NCBI RefSeq assembly: GCF_004323735.1
Contig: NZ_CP036455.1
Coordinates: 3,529,101-3,593,100, forward strand
From: Streptomonospora litoralis
GTDB taxonomy: Bacteria > Actinomycetota > Actinomycetes > Streptosporangiales > Streptosporangiaceae
Direction: 5' to 3'
Length of the DNA: 64,000 nucleotides
Positions 56,208-64,000 of the stretch are shown here, one piece after another (within the stretch, counting starts at the first letter, position 1; each line of letters begins with the position of its first letter). The notes beneath the pieces were generated by a model. That model was not told the DNA's origin and ran no database searches. It saw only the letters and a program-made list of their open reading frames with translations. The position numbers were made by a program, and so were the translations under genes.

Positions 56208-59200
56208 GCCGTTCCCAGTTCGTTGTCGAGCAGCTGGAACATCTCTTCGTCGGTCGCGTCGCGCAGGTCGTCCGCGCGCCCCGCGTCCTCCGCGTCGTCC
56301 GGGGCCGCCGGGCCGCGGTCCCACTTCCACAGCATCGAGCGGAGCCGCTCCACGAGGGCCTCGCGCAGGTCGCCGCCGTCGGCGAGGAGCGACTCCAGGC
56401 GCTCCAGCTCCGCGGCGGCGTCCGCGCCCGTGTCGGGGGACAGTTCGTCGTAGAGGTGTCCGGCGATCGCGGCCACCGAAGGATGGTCGAAGGCGAGAGT
56501 CACCGGCAGCCGCAGGCCGCACGCGGCGCCGAGGCGGTTGCGCAGCGCGACCGACGTCACCGAGTCGAAGCCCAGCTCCTTGAGCGGCCGCTCCCGGGGC
56601 ACCGCGTCGTCGGGCCCGTAGTCCAGGACCGCCGCGACCTGGCCCGCGACGAGGTCGCGCAGCGAACGCAGGGCCTCGTCGGCGTCCCGGCCGAGCACGA
56701 GCCGGCGCGCGTCGCCGCCCTCGGCCTCGGCTGCGGATCGGGCCGCCTCGGGGATCTCGGCCAGCAGCGGCCCCGGCGCGGTGATGCCGTCCAGGGAGGC
56801 GAAGCGCCCCCAGTCGATGTCGCCGACCACCACGTGCGGCGCGCCGGTCTCGATCGCGCGGCGCATGGCCTCGAAGGCGGGCTCGGGCTCCATGGGGCGG
56901 GCGCCGCGCGCGCTGAACCACTCCTCGGCGTCGGGGCCGACCATCCCCGAGTCCTTCAGCACCGTCCAGGCGATCGAGGTGGCGGGCAGGCCCAGGGCCT
57001 TGCGGTGCTCGGCGAGGCCGTCCAGATAGGCGTTGGCCGCCGCGTAGCCGGCCTGGCCGGCGGAGCCCAGAACGGCGCCCGCGGAGGAGAACAGCACGAA
57101 CGCGGTGAGCGGGAGGCCGCGGGTGAGTTCGTGCAGGTTCCAGGCCGAAGCCGCCTTGGCGGACATGACCGTACGCAGCTGCTTCGGCCCGAGGCGGTCG
57201 GCGGGGGCGTCGTCGAGGACCCCGGCCGCGTGGATCACCGCGGTCAGCGGGTGCTCCTCGGGGATCTCGCCGATCGCCTCGGCCAGGGCGGCGCGGTCGG
57301 CGGCGTCGCAGGCCCGCACCATGACGGTGGCACCCAGCTCGTCGAGCTCCTGGCACAGGTCCTTGGCGCCCGGGGTGTCCAGGCCGCGGCGGCCCAGCAG
57401 CAGCAGGTGCCGGGCGCCGCCCCGGGCCAGCCGGCGGGCCAGTCGTCCGCCGACGCCCCCGAGTCCGCCGGTGATCAGCACGGTCCCGTCGGGCACCCAC
57501 GCCTCGGCGGTCGCGCTGGAGGCGCGGAGGAGTCGGCGGGCGAAGGTCCCGCCCGGGCGCACGGCGCACTGCGGCTCCCCGCCGCCGCCCAGGACCGAGG
57601 CCATGCGGTCGAGCTCGCGCGGCCCCGGATCGGCGGGCAGGTCGACCAGCCCGCCCCAGCGCTCGGGCCGCTCCGCCGCCAGCGAGGTGCCCAGCCCCCA
57701 CAGCGCGGCCTGGCGGGGCCGGGGAGCCGGGTCGCCGGCGCCGGTGGAGACGGCCTCGCGCGTGGCGCACCACAGCGGAGCGCCGATCCCGGCGTCACCG
57801 AGGGCCTGGTGGGCGACGAGGGTCCCCAGCACCGCCTCGGGCACGCCGCCCCCGCGTTCGCCGGACACGTCCTCGGCGTCGGCCGCCAGCGACAGCACCC
57901 CGGCGACCTCGCGGTCCTGTGCCGCATCGCGCAGCCGTGCGGCGAGTGCGGCCCGCTCGGGCGGACGATCCACCTCCACCGAGCAGGTCTCGGCGCCGGA
58001 GCGGCGCAGCGCGTCGGCGACTGCGCCTGTGCCGGTGCCTGCGCCGGTTCCTGCGCCGGCGGGGACGAGCAGCAGCCACAGTCCGCGGGCGCGGCCCTGC
58101 GCCACCTCGGTGACCGCGCTCCAGGAGGGCCGGTAGTGCCAGGTGTCCAGCCGGTCGACGGGAGCGGCGGCCGCGGGGCGGCGCGGCGGCAGCCAGTGCT
58201 TGCGGCGCTGGAACGGATAGGTGGGCAGCGGGACCCGCCGGCCCGCGGCGGGGTCGAACGCCGCGGACCAGTCGACCTCGGCGCCCGCCGCGTAGGCCTC
58301 CCCGAGGGCGACGAGGAACCGCCGCGCGCACCGGTCGTCGCGGTGGAGCGTGCCGAGGACGTCCGCCTCCGGCAGGGTCTGCTGCAGCGGGAACGTGAGC
58401 ACCGGGTGCGGGCTGACCTCGACGAACATCCGCAGACCGGCGCGGTGGGCGGCCTCCGCGGCTGCGTCCAGCCGCACGGTGCGGCGCAGGTTGCGCATCC
58501 AGTAGTCCGCGTCCAGTGCGGCGGTGTCGAGCCGGTCGCCCGTCACCGTGGAGTAGAAGGCGACGCCGGCGGCGCCCGGGGCGACCGGCGCCAGGTCGCC
58601 GAGCAGCGTCTGGCGGATCTCCTCGACGTGCGCGGAGTGCGAGGCGTAGTCCACGTTGACCATCCGGGCGCGCGCTCCCCGGTCGGCGGCCGCCTGCTGC
58701 AGGGACGCGAGCGCCTCGGTGTCGCCGGAGACCACCGTGTCGCCGGGGCTGTTCACCGCGGCCAGCGAGAGGCGCCCCTCCCAATGCGCCAGCAGCTCCC
58801 GGGTTTCGCCGGGCGGCAGTCCGAGCGAGAGCATCCCGCCCGTTCCCGCGAGCGTCCGCAGCGCCCGCGAGCGCAGCGCGACCACGCGGGCGGCGTCCTC
58901 CAGCGAGAGCGCGCCCGCCACGCAGGCCGCCGCGATCTCGCCCTGGGAGTGCCCGATCACACCCGCGGGTTCGACGCCGTAGGAGCGCCACAGCTCGGCG
59001 AGGGCCACCATCACCGAGAACAGCGCCGGCTGGACCACGTCGACGCGGTCGTCGTCGGGGCCGCCCGGTGTCATGCGCAGCACGTCGAGGGGCGAGCGCG
59101 CCACGTGGCCGGCGAGGGCGTCGGCGCACTCCTCCATGCGCTTGCGGAAGACCGGCGACGACTCCAGCAGGTCGCGGGCCATGCCGGGCCACTGCGAACC

Positions 59201-60916
59201 CTGCCCGGGGAAGACGAAGACGGGGGCGGCCGGTGTCTCGGCGACTCCGGAGACCACCGCGGGCGAGGAGGCCCCGGCGCGCAGCGCGTCCACTCCGGCG
59301 AGGAGTCGGTCGCGGTCCTCGCCGACGACCACGGCCCGGTGCTCGTAGGAGGAGCGCGTGGTCGCCAGCGAGTAGCCGATGTCCTGCACCGTCTCGGGCG
59401 CGGCCGAGGCGTGCGCGTGGAGCTGCGCCGCCCGGGCCCGAAGCGCCTGCTCGCCGCGGGCCGACAGCACCCACGGCAGCGGGGTGCCGAAGGGGTCCGC
59501 GTCGGCGCCGGCGTGCACCGCCGCCGGGGAGGGCTCGGGCGGCTCCTCCACGATGAGGTGGGCGTTGGTGCCGCTGACGCCGAAGCCGGAGACGCCGGCC
59601 CGCCGCACCCGCTCGCCGCGCGGCCACGCGACCGGCTCGGTCAGAAGTTCCACGCCGCCGCGGCTCCAGTCGACCTCGGGGGTGGGTTCGTCGACGTGCA
59701 GGGTGCGGGGCAGCCGTCCGCGGTCCAGGCAGAGCACCGTCTTGATGACGCTCGCGACCCCGGCGGCGGCCTGCGCGTGGCCGATGTTGGACTTCACCGA
59801 ACCGAGCAGCAGCGGCCGGTCCTCGGGCCGCCGCCTGCCGTAGGCCTCCATCAGCGCGTTGGCCTCGATCGGGTCGCCGAGCCTGGTGCCGGTGCCGTGG
59901 CCCTCGACGGCGTCCACGTCGGCGGCCTCCAGGCCGGCGTCCTCCAGCGCCCGCTGGATGACCCGCTGCTGGGCGCGGCCGTTGGGTGCGGTCAGTCCGT
60001 TGCTGGCGCCGTCCTGGTTGGTCGCGGAGCCGCGGAGCACGGCGAGGACCGGGTGGCCCGCGGCCTCGGCGTCGGAGAGGCGCTCCAGCAGGACGAACCC
60101 GGCGCCCTCGCTCCACCCGGTGCCGTCGGCGGCCGCCCCGAACGCCTTGCAGCGTCCGTCGGGGGCGAGCCCGCGCTGCCGGCTGAACTCGACGAATACC
60201 CCCGGCGTCGACATGACGGCCACACCTCCGGCCAGCGCCAGGGAGCACTCGCCCTGGCGCAGCGACCGCGCGGCGAGGTGCATCGCCACCAGCGCCGAGG
60301 AGCAGCCGGTGTCCAGCGTGATGGCCGGGCCCTCCAGGCCGAACGCGTAGCTGACGCGGCCGGAGAGCACGCTGGTCACGTTCCCGGTGATCAGGTGGCC
60401 GCCCAGGTCCTCGGGGGCGTCGGTGTAGTCGCCCTCGTAGTGGAAGGAGCACGCGCCGGCGAAGACGCCGGTCGCGGTGCCGCGCAGGGAGGACGGGGCG
60501 ATCCGCGCCCGCTCGAAGGCCTCCCAGCCCAGCTCCAGCATCAGGCGCTGCTGCGGGTCCATCGCCGTCGCCTCGCGGGGCGAGATGCCGAACGCCTCGG
60601 GGTCGAACGCGGCGGCGTCGTGCAGGAACCCCCCGCGGTTCACATAGCTCTTGCCGGGGGCGTCGGGGTCGTCGGAGTACAGGTCGTCGGGCCAGCCGCG
60701 GTCCGTGGGGAACCCGGAGACCGCGTCGCGTTCGTCGGCCAGCAGCTCCCACAGGTCCTCGGGGGATGCCACGCCGCCGGGCAGGCGGCAGCTCATGGCC
60801 ACGACCGCGATCGGGTCGTCCGCGTCGGCCGCCGGGGCCTCCTTCAGCTTCCGGCGGGCCTCGTGCAGTTCCCCGGTCACCTTTCTGAGGTAGGCCAGCA
60901 GCTTCTCGTCGCTCAT
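56204..60916 (-). CDS. Type I PKS, one module KS-AT-KR-ACP with a partly atypical KR
   Basis: 1570 residues. Docking helix ([20 protein letters not shown]), KS (Cys205 in [18 protein letters not shown] instead of EAHGTGT, KSNIGH), AT (Ser657 in GHSQGE, box YASH, predicting methylmalonyl-CoA), KR and ACP (Ser1452 in [10 protein letters not shown]). The KR keeps Ser and Tyr1291 and LDD (B-type), but its NADPH loop reads TGGLGGVG rather than TGGTGxLG. The usual AWGPW is AWTVLK, so reduced activity is possible. There is no DH. Overlaps both neighbours by ATGA. The C-terminal docking tail is [12 protein letters not shown]. Confidence 0.94.
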   Translation of the reverse strand: MSDEKLLAYLRKVTGELHEARRKLKEAPAADADDPIAVVAMSCRLPGGVASPEDLWELLADERDAVSGFPTDRGWPDDLYSDDPDAPGKSYVNRGGFLHDAAAFDPEAFGISPREATAMDPQQRLMLELGWEAFERARIAPSSLRGTATGVFAGACSFHYEGDYTDAPEDLGGHLITGNVTSVLSGRVSYAFGLEGPAITLDTGCSSALVAMHLAARSLRQGECSLALAGGVAVMSTPGVFVEFSRQRGLAPDGRCKAFGAAADGTGWSEGAGFVLLERLSDAEAAGHPVLAVLRGSATNQDGASNGLTAPNGRAQQRVIQRALEDAGLEAADVDAVEGHGTGTRLGDPIEANALMEAYGRRRPEDRPLLLGSVKSNIGHAQAAAGVASVIKTVLCLDRGRLPRTLHVDEPTPEVDWSRGGVELLTEPVAWPRGERVRRAGVSGFGVSGTNAHLIVEEPPEPSPAAVHAGADADPFGTPLPWVLSARGEQALRARAAQLHAHASAAPETVQDIGYSLATTRSSYEHRAVVVGEDRDRLLAGVDALRAGASSPAVVSGVAETPAAPVFVFPGQGSQWPGMARDLLESSPVFRKRMEECADALAGHVARSPLDVLRMTPGGPDDDRVDVVQPALFSVMVALAELWRSYGVEPAGVIGHSQGEIAAACVAGALSLEDAARVVALRSRALRTLAGTGGMLSLGLPPGETRELLAHWEGRLSLAAVNSPGDTVVSGDTEALASLQQAAADRGARARMVNVDYASHSAHVEEIRQTLLGDLAPVAPGAAGVAFYSTVTGDRLDTAALDADYWMRNLRRTVRLDAAAEAAHRAGLRMFVEVSPHPVLTFPLQQTLPEADVLGTLHRDDRCARRFLVALGEAYAAGAEVDWSAAFDPAAGRRVPLPTYPFQRRKHWLPPRRPAAAAPVDRLDTWHYRPSWSAVTEVAQGRARGLWLLLVPAGAGTGAGTGTGAVADALRRSGAETCSVEVDRPPERAALAARLRDAAQDREVAGVLSLAADAEDVSGERGGGVPEAVLGTLVAHQALGDAGIGAPLWCATREAVSTGAGDPAPRPRQAALWGLGTSLAAERPERWGGLVDLPADPGPRELDRMASVLGGGGEPQCAVRPGGTFARRLLRASSATAEAWVPDGTVLITGGLGGVGGRLARRLARGGARHLLLLGRRGLDTPGAKDLCQELDELGATVMVRACDAADRAALAEAIGEIPEEHPLTAVIHAAGVLDDAPADRLGPKQLRTVMSAKAASAWNLHELTRGLPLTAFVLFSSAGAVLGSAGQAGYAAANAYLDGLAEHRKALGLPATSIAWTVLKDSGMVGPDAEEWFSARGARPMEPEPAFEAMRRAIETGAPHVVVGDIDWGRFASLDGITAPGPLLAEIPEAARSAAEAEGGDARRLVLGRDADEALRSLRDLVAGQVAAVLDYGPDDAVPRERPLKELGFDSVTSVALRNRLGAACGLRLPVTLAFDHPSVAAIAGHLYDELSPDTGADAAAELERLESLLADGGDLREALVERLRSMLWKWDRGPAAPDDAEDAGRADDLRDATDEEMFQLLDNELGTA

Positions 60917-63900
60917 GAGAACCCCAGCTCGTGGTCGATGAAGTCGAAGAGTTCGTCGGCGGTGGAGGTCTCCAGGCGCTCGTGGACGCCGTCGCCGTGC
61001 TCGGCGTCCGGTTGCGCGCCCAGCACGCCGGCGAGGTGGCCGGCGAGGGACTGCGGGTCGGGATAGTCGAAGATCGTGGTGGCGCTGAGCGGCAGCCCGG
61101 TCTCCTCCCGCAGGCGGGTGCGCAGCTCGACGGCCATCAGGGAGTCGAACCCGGCGTCGTGGAAGGCATTGGCGGGTGCGACGGCTTCGGCGGAGGCGTG
61201 GCCGAGAACCGCGGCGACCTGGCGGCGCACCACCTCCAGGAGTTCCCGGTCCCGTTCGGCGCTCGGCAGGGCGGCCATCCGCTCGGCGAAGCCCTCGCCC
61301 GGGGCCTCGTCGGCGGGGGTGCCGGCGGGAGTGTCGGCGTCGGCGGGGACCACCTCGCAGATCAGGGGGCGGGGACGGTCCGCTGTATAGCCCAGGGCGA
61401 ACCGGTCCCAATCGACGTCGGCGACGGCCGCGAACGGCTCCGCCGCGCCGAGCACGGCCTCCAGGGCGGCCAGGGCGGTCTCGGGGGCCATCGGCCGCAG
61501 CCCGCGCCGGACGAGGTGCTCCTCGACGCCGTCCTGGCTGTTCATGCCCTCGCCCGCCCAGGGGCCCCACGCCACGGACGTGGCGGCGAGTCCGCGGGCG
61601 CGGCGCCGCAGGGCCAGTCCGTCCAGGTGGGCGTTGGCGGCGGCGTAGGCGCCTTGGCCGCCGCTGCCCCAGAACCCGGCGACCGAGGAGAACAGCACGA
61701 ACGCGTCGAGGTCGCGGTCGGCGAAGAGCTCGTCTAGGTTGCGGGCGCCGTCGGCCTTGCCCGCGGTGACCTCGGCGGCGTCCTCGGGGGACGTGTCGGC
61801 CAGCGGGGCGAACCGGACGACTCCGGCCGCGTGGTGGACCGAGCGGACGGGCTCTCCGCCGGCCTCGACCTCCTCGACCAGGCGGGCGAGGGCGTCGCGG
61901 TCGGCCGCGTCGCAGGCGGCGCACGTCACCCGCACCCCGCGGTCGCGCAGCTCACCGGCCACGGGGGGTTCGGCGCCGCGCCGACTCGCCAGCACGACGT
62001 GCTCGGCGCCGCGGTCGGCCAGCCAGCGCGCGACGTGTGCCGCGAGGCCGCCCGTGCCTCCGGTGACCAGCGCGGTTCCGCCCGTGCGCCAGGCGGGCCG
62101 CTCGCCCGCGCCGCCCTCCAGCGGGGCGCGGACCACGCGGGGCACGCTGACGCCGTCCGCGCGGACGGCGAACTGGTCCTCGGGGCCGTCGCCGGACACT
62201 ACGGCGGCGGCCGCCTCGGCGGCGCGGTCGTCGACCCGCGGCGGCAGGTCGACCAGGCCGCCGAGGCGGTCCGGGCGTTCGAGCCCGAGGACGCGCCCCA
62301 GCCCCCAGAGCGCGGCCTGCTCGGGTCGGACGCTCCTCTCGGTGCCGCCGGCGGCCACGGCCGCGCGGGTCACCGGCCACAGCCGGGCCCGCGCGCCGCG
62401 GTCGTCCAGCGCCTGCACGAGGCAGACGGTGGCGGCCAGGCCCGCGTGCACGCCCGGCGCCTTGCGGTGCGGGCGCTCGTCCAGGGCGAGCAGCGAGACG
62501 ACGCCGTCGAACCGGTCGGCGTCCTCGGGCAGGCAGGCGGCCGCGGTGGCGCGGTCGCAGGCCGCGGCGTCCAGCGGTGCCGCGACGACCTCGGCTCCGC
62601 CGGCGCGCAGCGCTTCCGCTAGCGCGTCCAGCACCGGCCGGTCGGCGTCCTCGGGGTGGACGAGGAGCCACCGTCCTCTCGGGGCGGTGGCCGCGACGGC
62701 GTGGGGCCGCCATGCCTGCCGGTAGGTGCACGAGGCCGCGGCCGAGCGCTGCCGCCGCCGGCGGTGCCAGGACGGCAGGGCCGCGAGGACGGTCTCCGGC
62801 GGCGCGTCCGCGGCCAGTCCGAGGAGGGTGCGCAGTCCGGGCAGGTCCTCCTGCTCCAGGATGCGCCAGAACTCGCGCTCGGCGGGGTCCTCGGACTCGC
62901 CCGGGGCGCCTTCGCCTTCGGCTGGGGTGTGGGCGGCCTCGGGAGCGCTGCCGCTCGCGTCGTCCAGCCAGAACCGTTCCCGCTGGAACGCGTAAGTGGG
63001 CAGGTCGACGCGACGGGCTCCGCCGCCGTGGAAGGCGGCCCAGTCCACCCGCCGGCCCGCGGTGTGCATCCGGGCCACCGCCGAGACGGCGTTCACCGCC
63101 TCCGGCCCGTCGCGGTGCAGGAGGCACGCGGCGGTGACGGGCGCGTCGGCGAGGCCGTCACGCACGGCCGCTGTCAGCACGCCGGAGGGGCCGACCTCCA
63201 GGAAACGTGTCGTGTCGGCGCGGCGCAGGGCGAGCAGGCCGTCGTGAAAGCGGACCGCGCGCCGCGCCTGGGCGACCCAGTAGTCGGGGTCGGCCAGCTC
63301 CCCGGCCGCGGCCCGCTCGCCCGTCACGTTGGAGACGAGGGGCACCGCCGGTTCGGCGTAGGCGAGCCCGGCGGCGACCTCGCGGAACTCGGCGAGCATC
63401 GGCTCCATATGCGGCGAGTGGAACGCGTGGCTGACGCGCAGCCGCTTGGCCCGGCCGCCCAGGCGGCCGGCGACGCGCTCGGCGGCGGCGGGGTCTCCGG
63501 AGATCACGCACGCGCGCGGCCCGTTCACGGCGGCCAGCGAGACCTCGTCCTCGCTCCCGGCCAGGGCGGCGCGGACCTCGTCCTCCGCGGCGTCGACGGC
63601 GATCATCGCCCCGCCGGAGCCCATGGCCTGCATGAGTCGGCCGCGGGCGGCCACCATCGCGCAGGCGTCGGCCAGCGACCACACGCCCGCCACGTGCGCG
63701 GCGACGAGTTCGCCGATCGAGTGGCCCAGCACCGCGTCCGGTGTGACCCCCCAGCTCTCCAGCAGCCGGACCAGGGCCGTCTCCACGGCGAACAGGGCCG
63801 GCTGCGCGAACTCGGTGCGGTCCAGGGCCTGCGCCGCGGCCGCGCCCTCCTCGGCGAACACGATCTCGCGCAGCGAGCACCCGATGTGGCGGTCACTCTC

Positions 63901-64000
63901 GGCGCAGACGGCGTCGAAGGCGTCGGCGAAGGCGGGGAAGGACTCGTACAGTCCGCGGCCCATGCCGGGGCGCTGCGCTCCCTGCCCGGTGAACAGGAAC
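60913..64000 (-). CDS. Type I PKS, module end AT-KR-ACP (cut by the right window edge)
   Basis: The open frame continues past base 64000, so the KS and anything before it are outside. Visible: AT from its GQGAQRPGM start (active site GHSIGE, box HAFH, predicting malonyl-CoA), a dimerisation-type linker ([20 protein letters not shown]), KR and ACP ([14 protein letters not shown]). The KR has Ser and Tyr but no LDD; Trp is eight residues before the Tyr and Gln three before it, the A1 fingerprint, predicting an L-hydroxyl. There is no DH. The C-terminal tail [12 protein letters not shown] is a docking element matching the next protein. The stop overlaps the following start (ATGA). Confidence 0.94.
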   Translation of the reverse strand, partial: FLFTGQGAQRPGMGRGLYESFPAFADAFDAVCAESDRHIGCSLREIVFAEEGAAAAQALDRTEFAQPALFAVETALVRLLESWGVTPDAVLGHSIGELVAAHVAGVWSLADACAMVAARGRLMQAMGSGGAMIAVDAAEDEVRAALAGSEDEVSLAAVNGPRACVISGDPAAAERVAGRLGGRAKRLRVSHAFHSPHMEPMLAEFREVAAGLAYAEPAVPLVSNVTGERAAAGELADPDYWVAQARRAVRFHDGLLALRRADTTRFLEVGPSGVLTAAVRDGLADAPVTAACLLHRDGPEAVNAVSAVARMHTAGRRVDWAAFHGGGARRVDLPTYAFQRERFWLDDASGSAPEAAHTPAEGEGAPGESEDPAEREFWRILEQEDLPGLRTLLGLAADAPPETVLAALPSWHRRRRQRSAAASCTYRQAWRPHAVAATAPRGRWLLVHPEDADRPVLDALAEALRAGGAEVVAAPLDAAACDRATAAACLPEDADRFDGVVSLLALDERPHRKAPGVHAGLAATVCLVQALDDRGARARLWPVTRAAVAAGGTERSVRPEQAALWGLGRVLGLERPDRLGGLVDLPPRVDDRAAEAAAAVVSGDGPEDQFAVRADGVSVPRVVRAPLEGGAGERPAWRTGGTALVTGGTGGLAAHVARWLADRGAEHVVLASRRGAEPPVAGELRDRGVRVTCAACDAADRDALARLVEEVEAGGEPVRSVHHAAGVVRFAPLADTSPEDAAEVTAGKADGARNLDELFADRDLDAFVLFSSVAGFWGSGGQGAYAAANAHLDGLALRRRARGLAATSVAWGPWAGEGMNSQDGVEEHLVRRGLRPMAPETALAALEAVLGAAEPFAAVADVDWDRFALGYTADRPRPLICEVVPADADTPAGTPADEAPGEGFAERMAALPSAERDRELLEVVRRQVAAVLGHASAEAVAPANAFHDAGFDSLMAVELRTRLREETGLPLSATTIFDYPDPQSLAGHLAGVLGAQPDAEHGDGVHERLETSTADELFDFIDHELGFS

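Overview
This is a high-G+C actinomycete chromosome segment. The support is strong G/C third-position bias, many GTG and TTG starts with GGAGG-type ribosome binding sites, several GntR, LacI-independent IclR, TetR and LysR regulators, a Gly-Cys-Val tRNA cluster and a large modular type I polyketide synthase (PKS). The gene content would fit a Nocardiopsis- or Streptomonospora-like or Streptomyces-like organism, but nothing in the sequence fixes the genus. No insertion sequence, integrase, CRISPR array or rRNA gene was found.

Left part (1-19,150): carbon catabolism and housekeeping. The window opens in the end of a rhamnulose-1-phosphate aldolase/dehydrogenase gene followed by rhamnulokinase. 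Next come a TetR regulator divergent from an acyl-CoA dehydrogenase, an FKBP isomerase, and mannose-6-phosphate isomerase divergent from a GH38 alpha-mannosidase. A gluconate module follows (permease gntP, regulator gntR, kinase gntK), with the same palindromic operator in front of gntP and in the gntR-gntK gap. Then there are IclR, LysR and GntR/FCD regulators, a small dispanin-like membrane protein, a moeA-like gene and three tRNAs.

Middle part (19,150-31,100): transport, metal and sulfur genes, with several broken genes. A cobW C-terminal remnant, an MFS exporter, a siderophore/metallophore ABC transporter (FecCD permease, ATPase, lipoprotein) and an N-terminally short methyltransferase surround two near-identical Fur/Zur-type boxes. 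Then come a frameshifted DUF302 gene overlapping an MBL-rhodanese gene, a small unknown gene and an AhpD-like gene. A flavin monooxygenase-MFS pair lies divergent from a TetR gene, with a clear palindrome between them.

Right part (31,100-64,000, open at the right edge): a PKS gene cluster. A LAL-type LuxR regulator, preceded by a 30-codon leader ORF whose stop overlaps its start, converges on a minus-strand series of six genes joined by overlapping stop/start codons: five PKS genes (the most upstream cut by the window edge) and a type II thioesterase. Read in biosynthetic order the visible modules are malonyl-KR, methylmalonyl-KR, methylmalonyl-KR, methylmalonyl-KR, malonyl-DH-KR, malonyl-DH-KR-TE. 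This predicts a chain ending in a 2,4-dienoyl ester preceded by three methyl-branched units, a pattern that resembles the elaiophylin-type macrodiolide backbone. Two of the modules share an almost identical AT-DH block of about 2.3 kb with codon use unlike the rest of the cluster. The loading module and tailoring genes must lie beyond the right edge.
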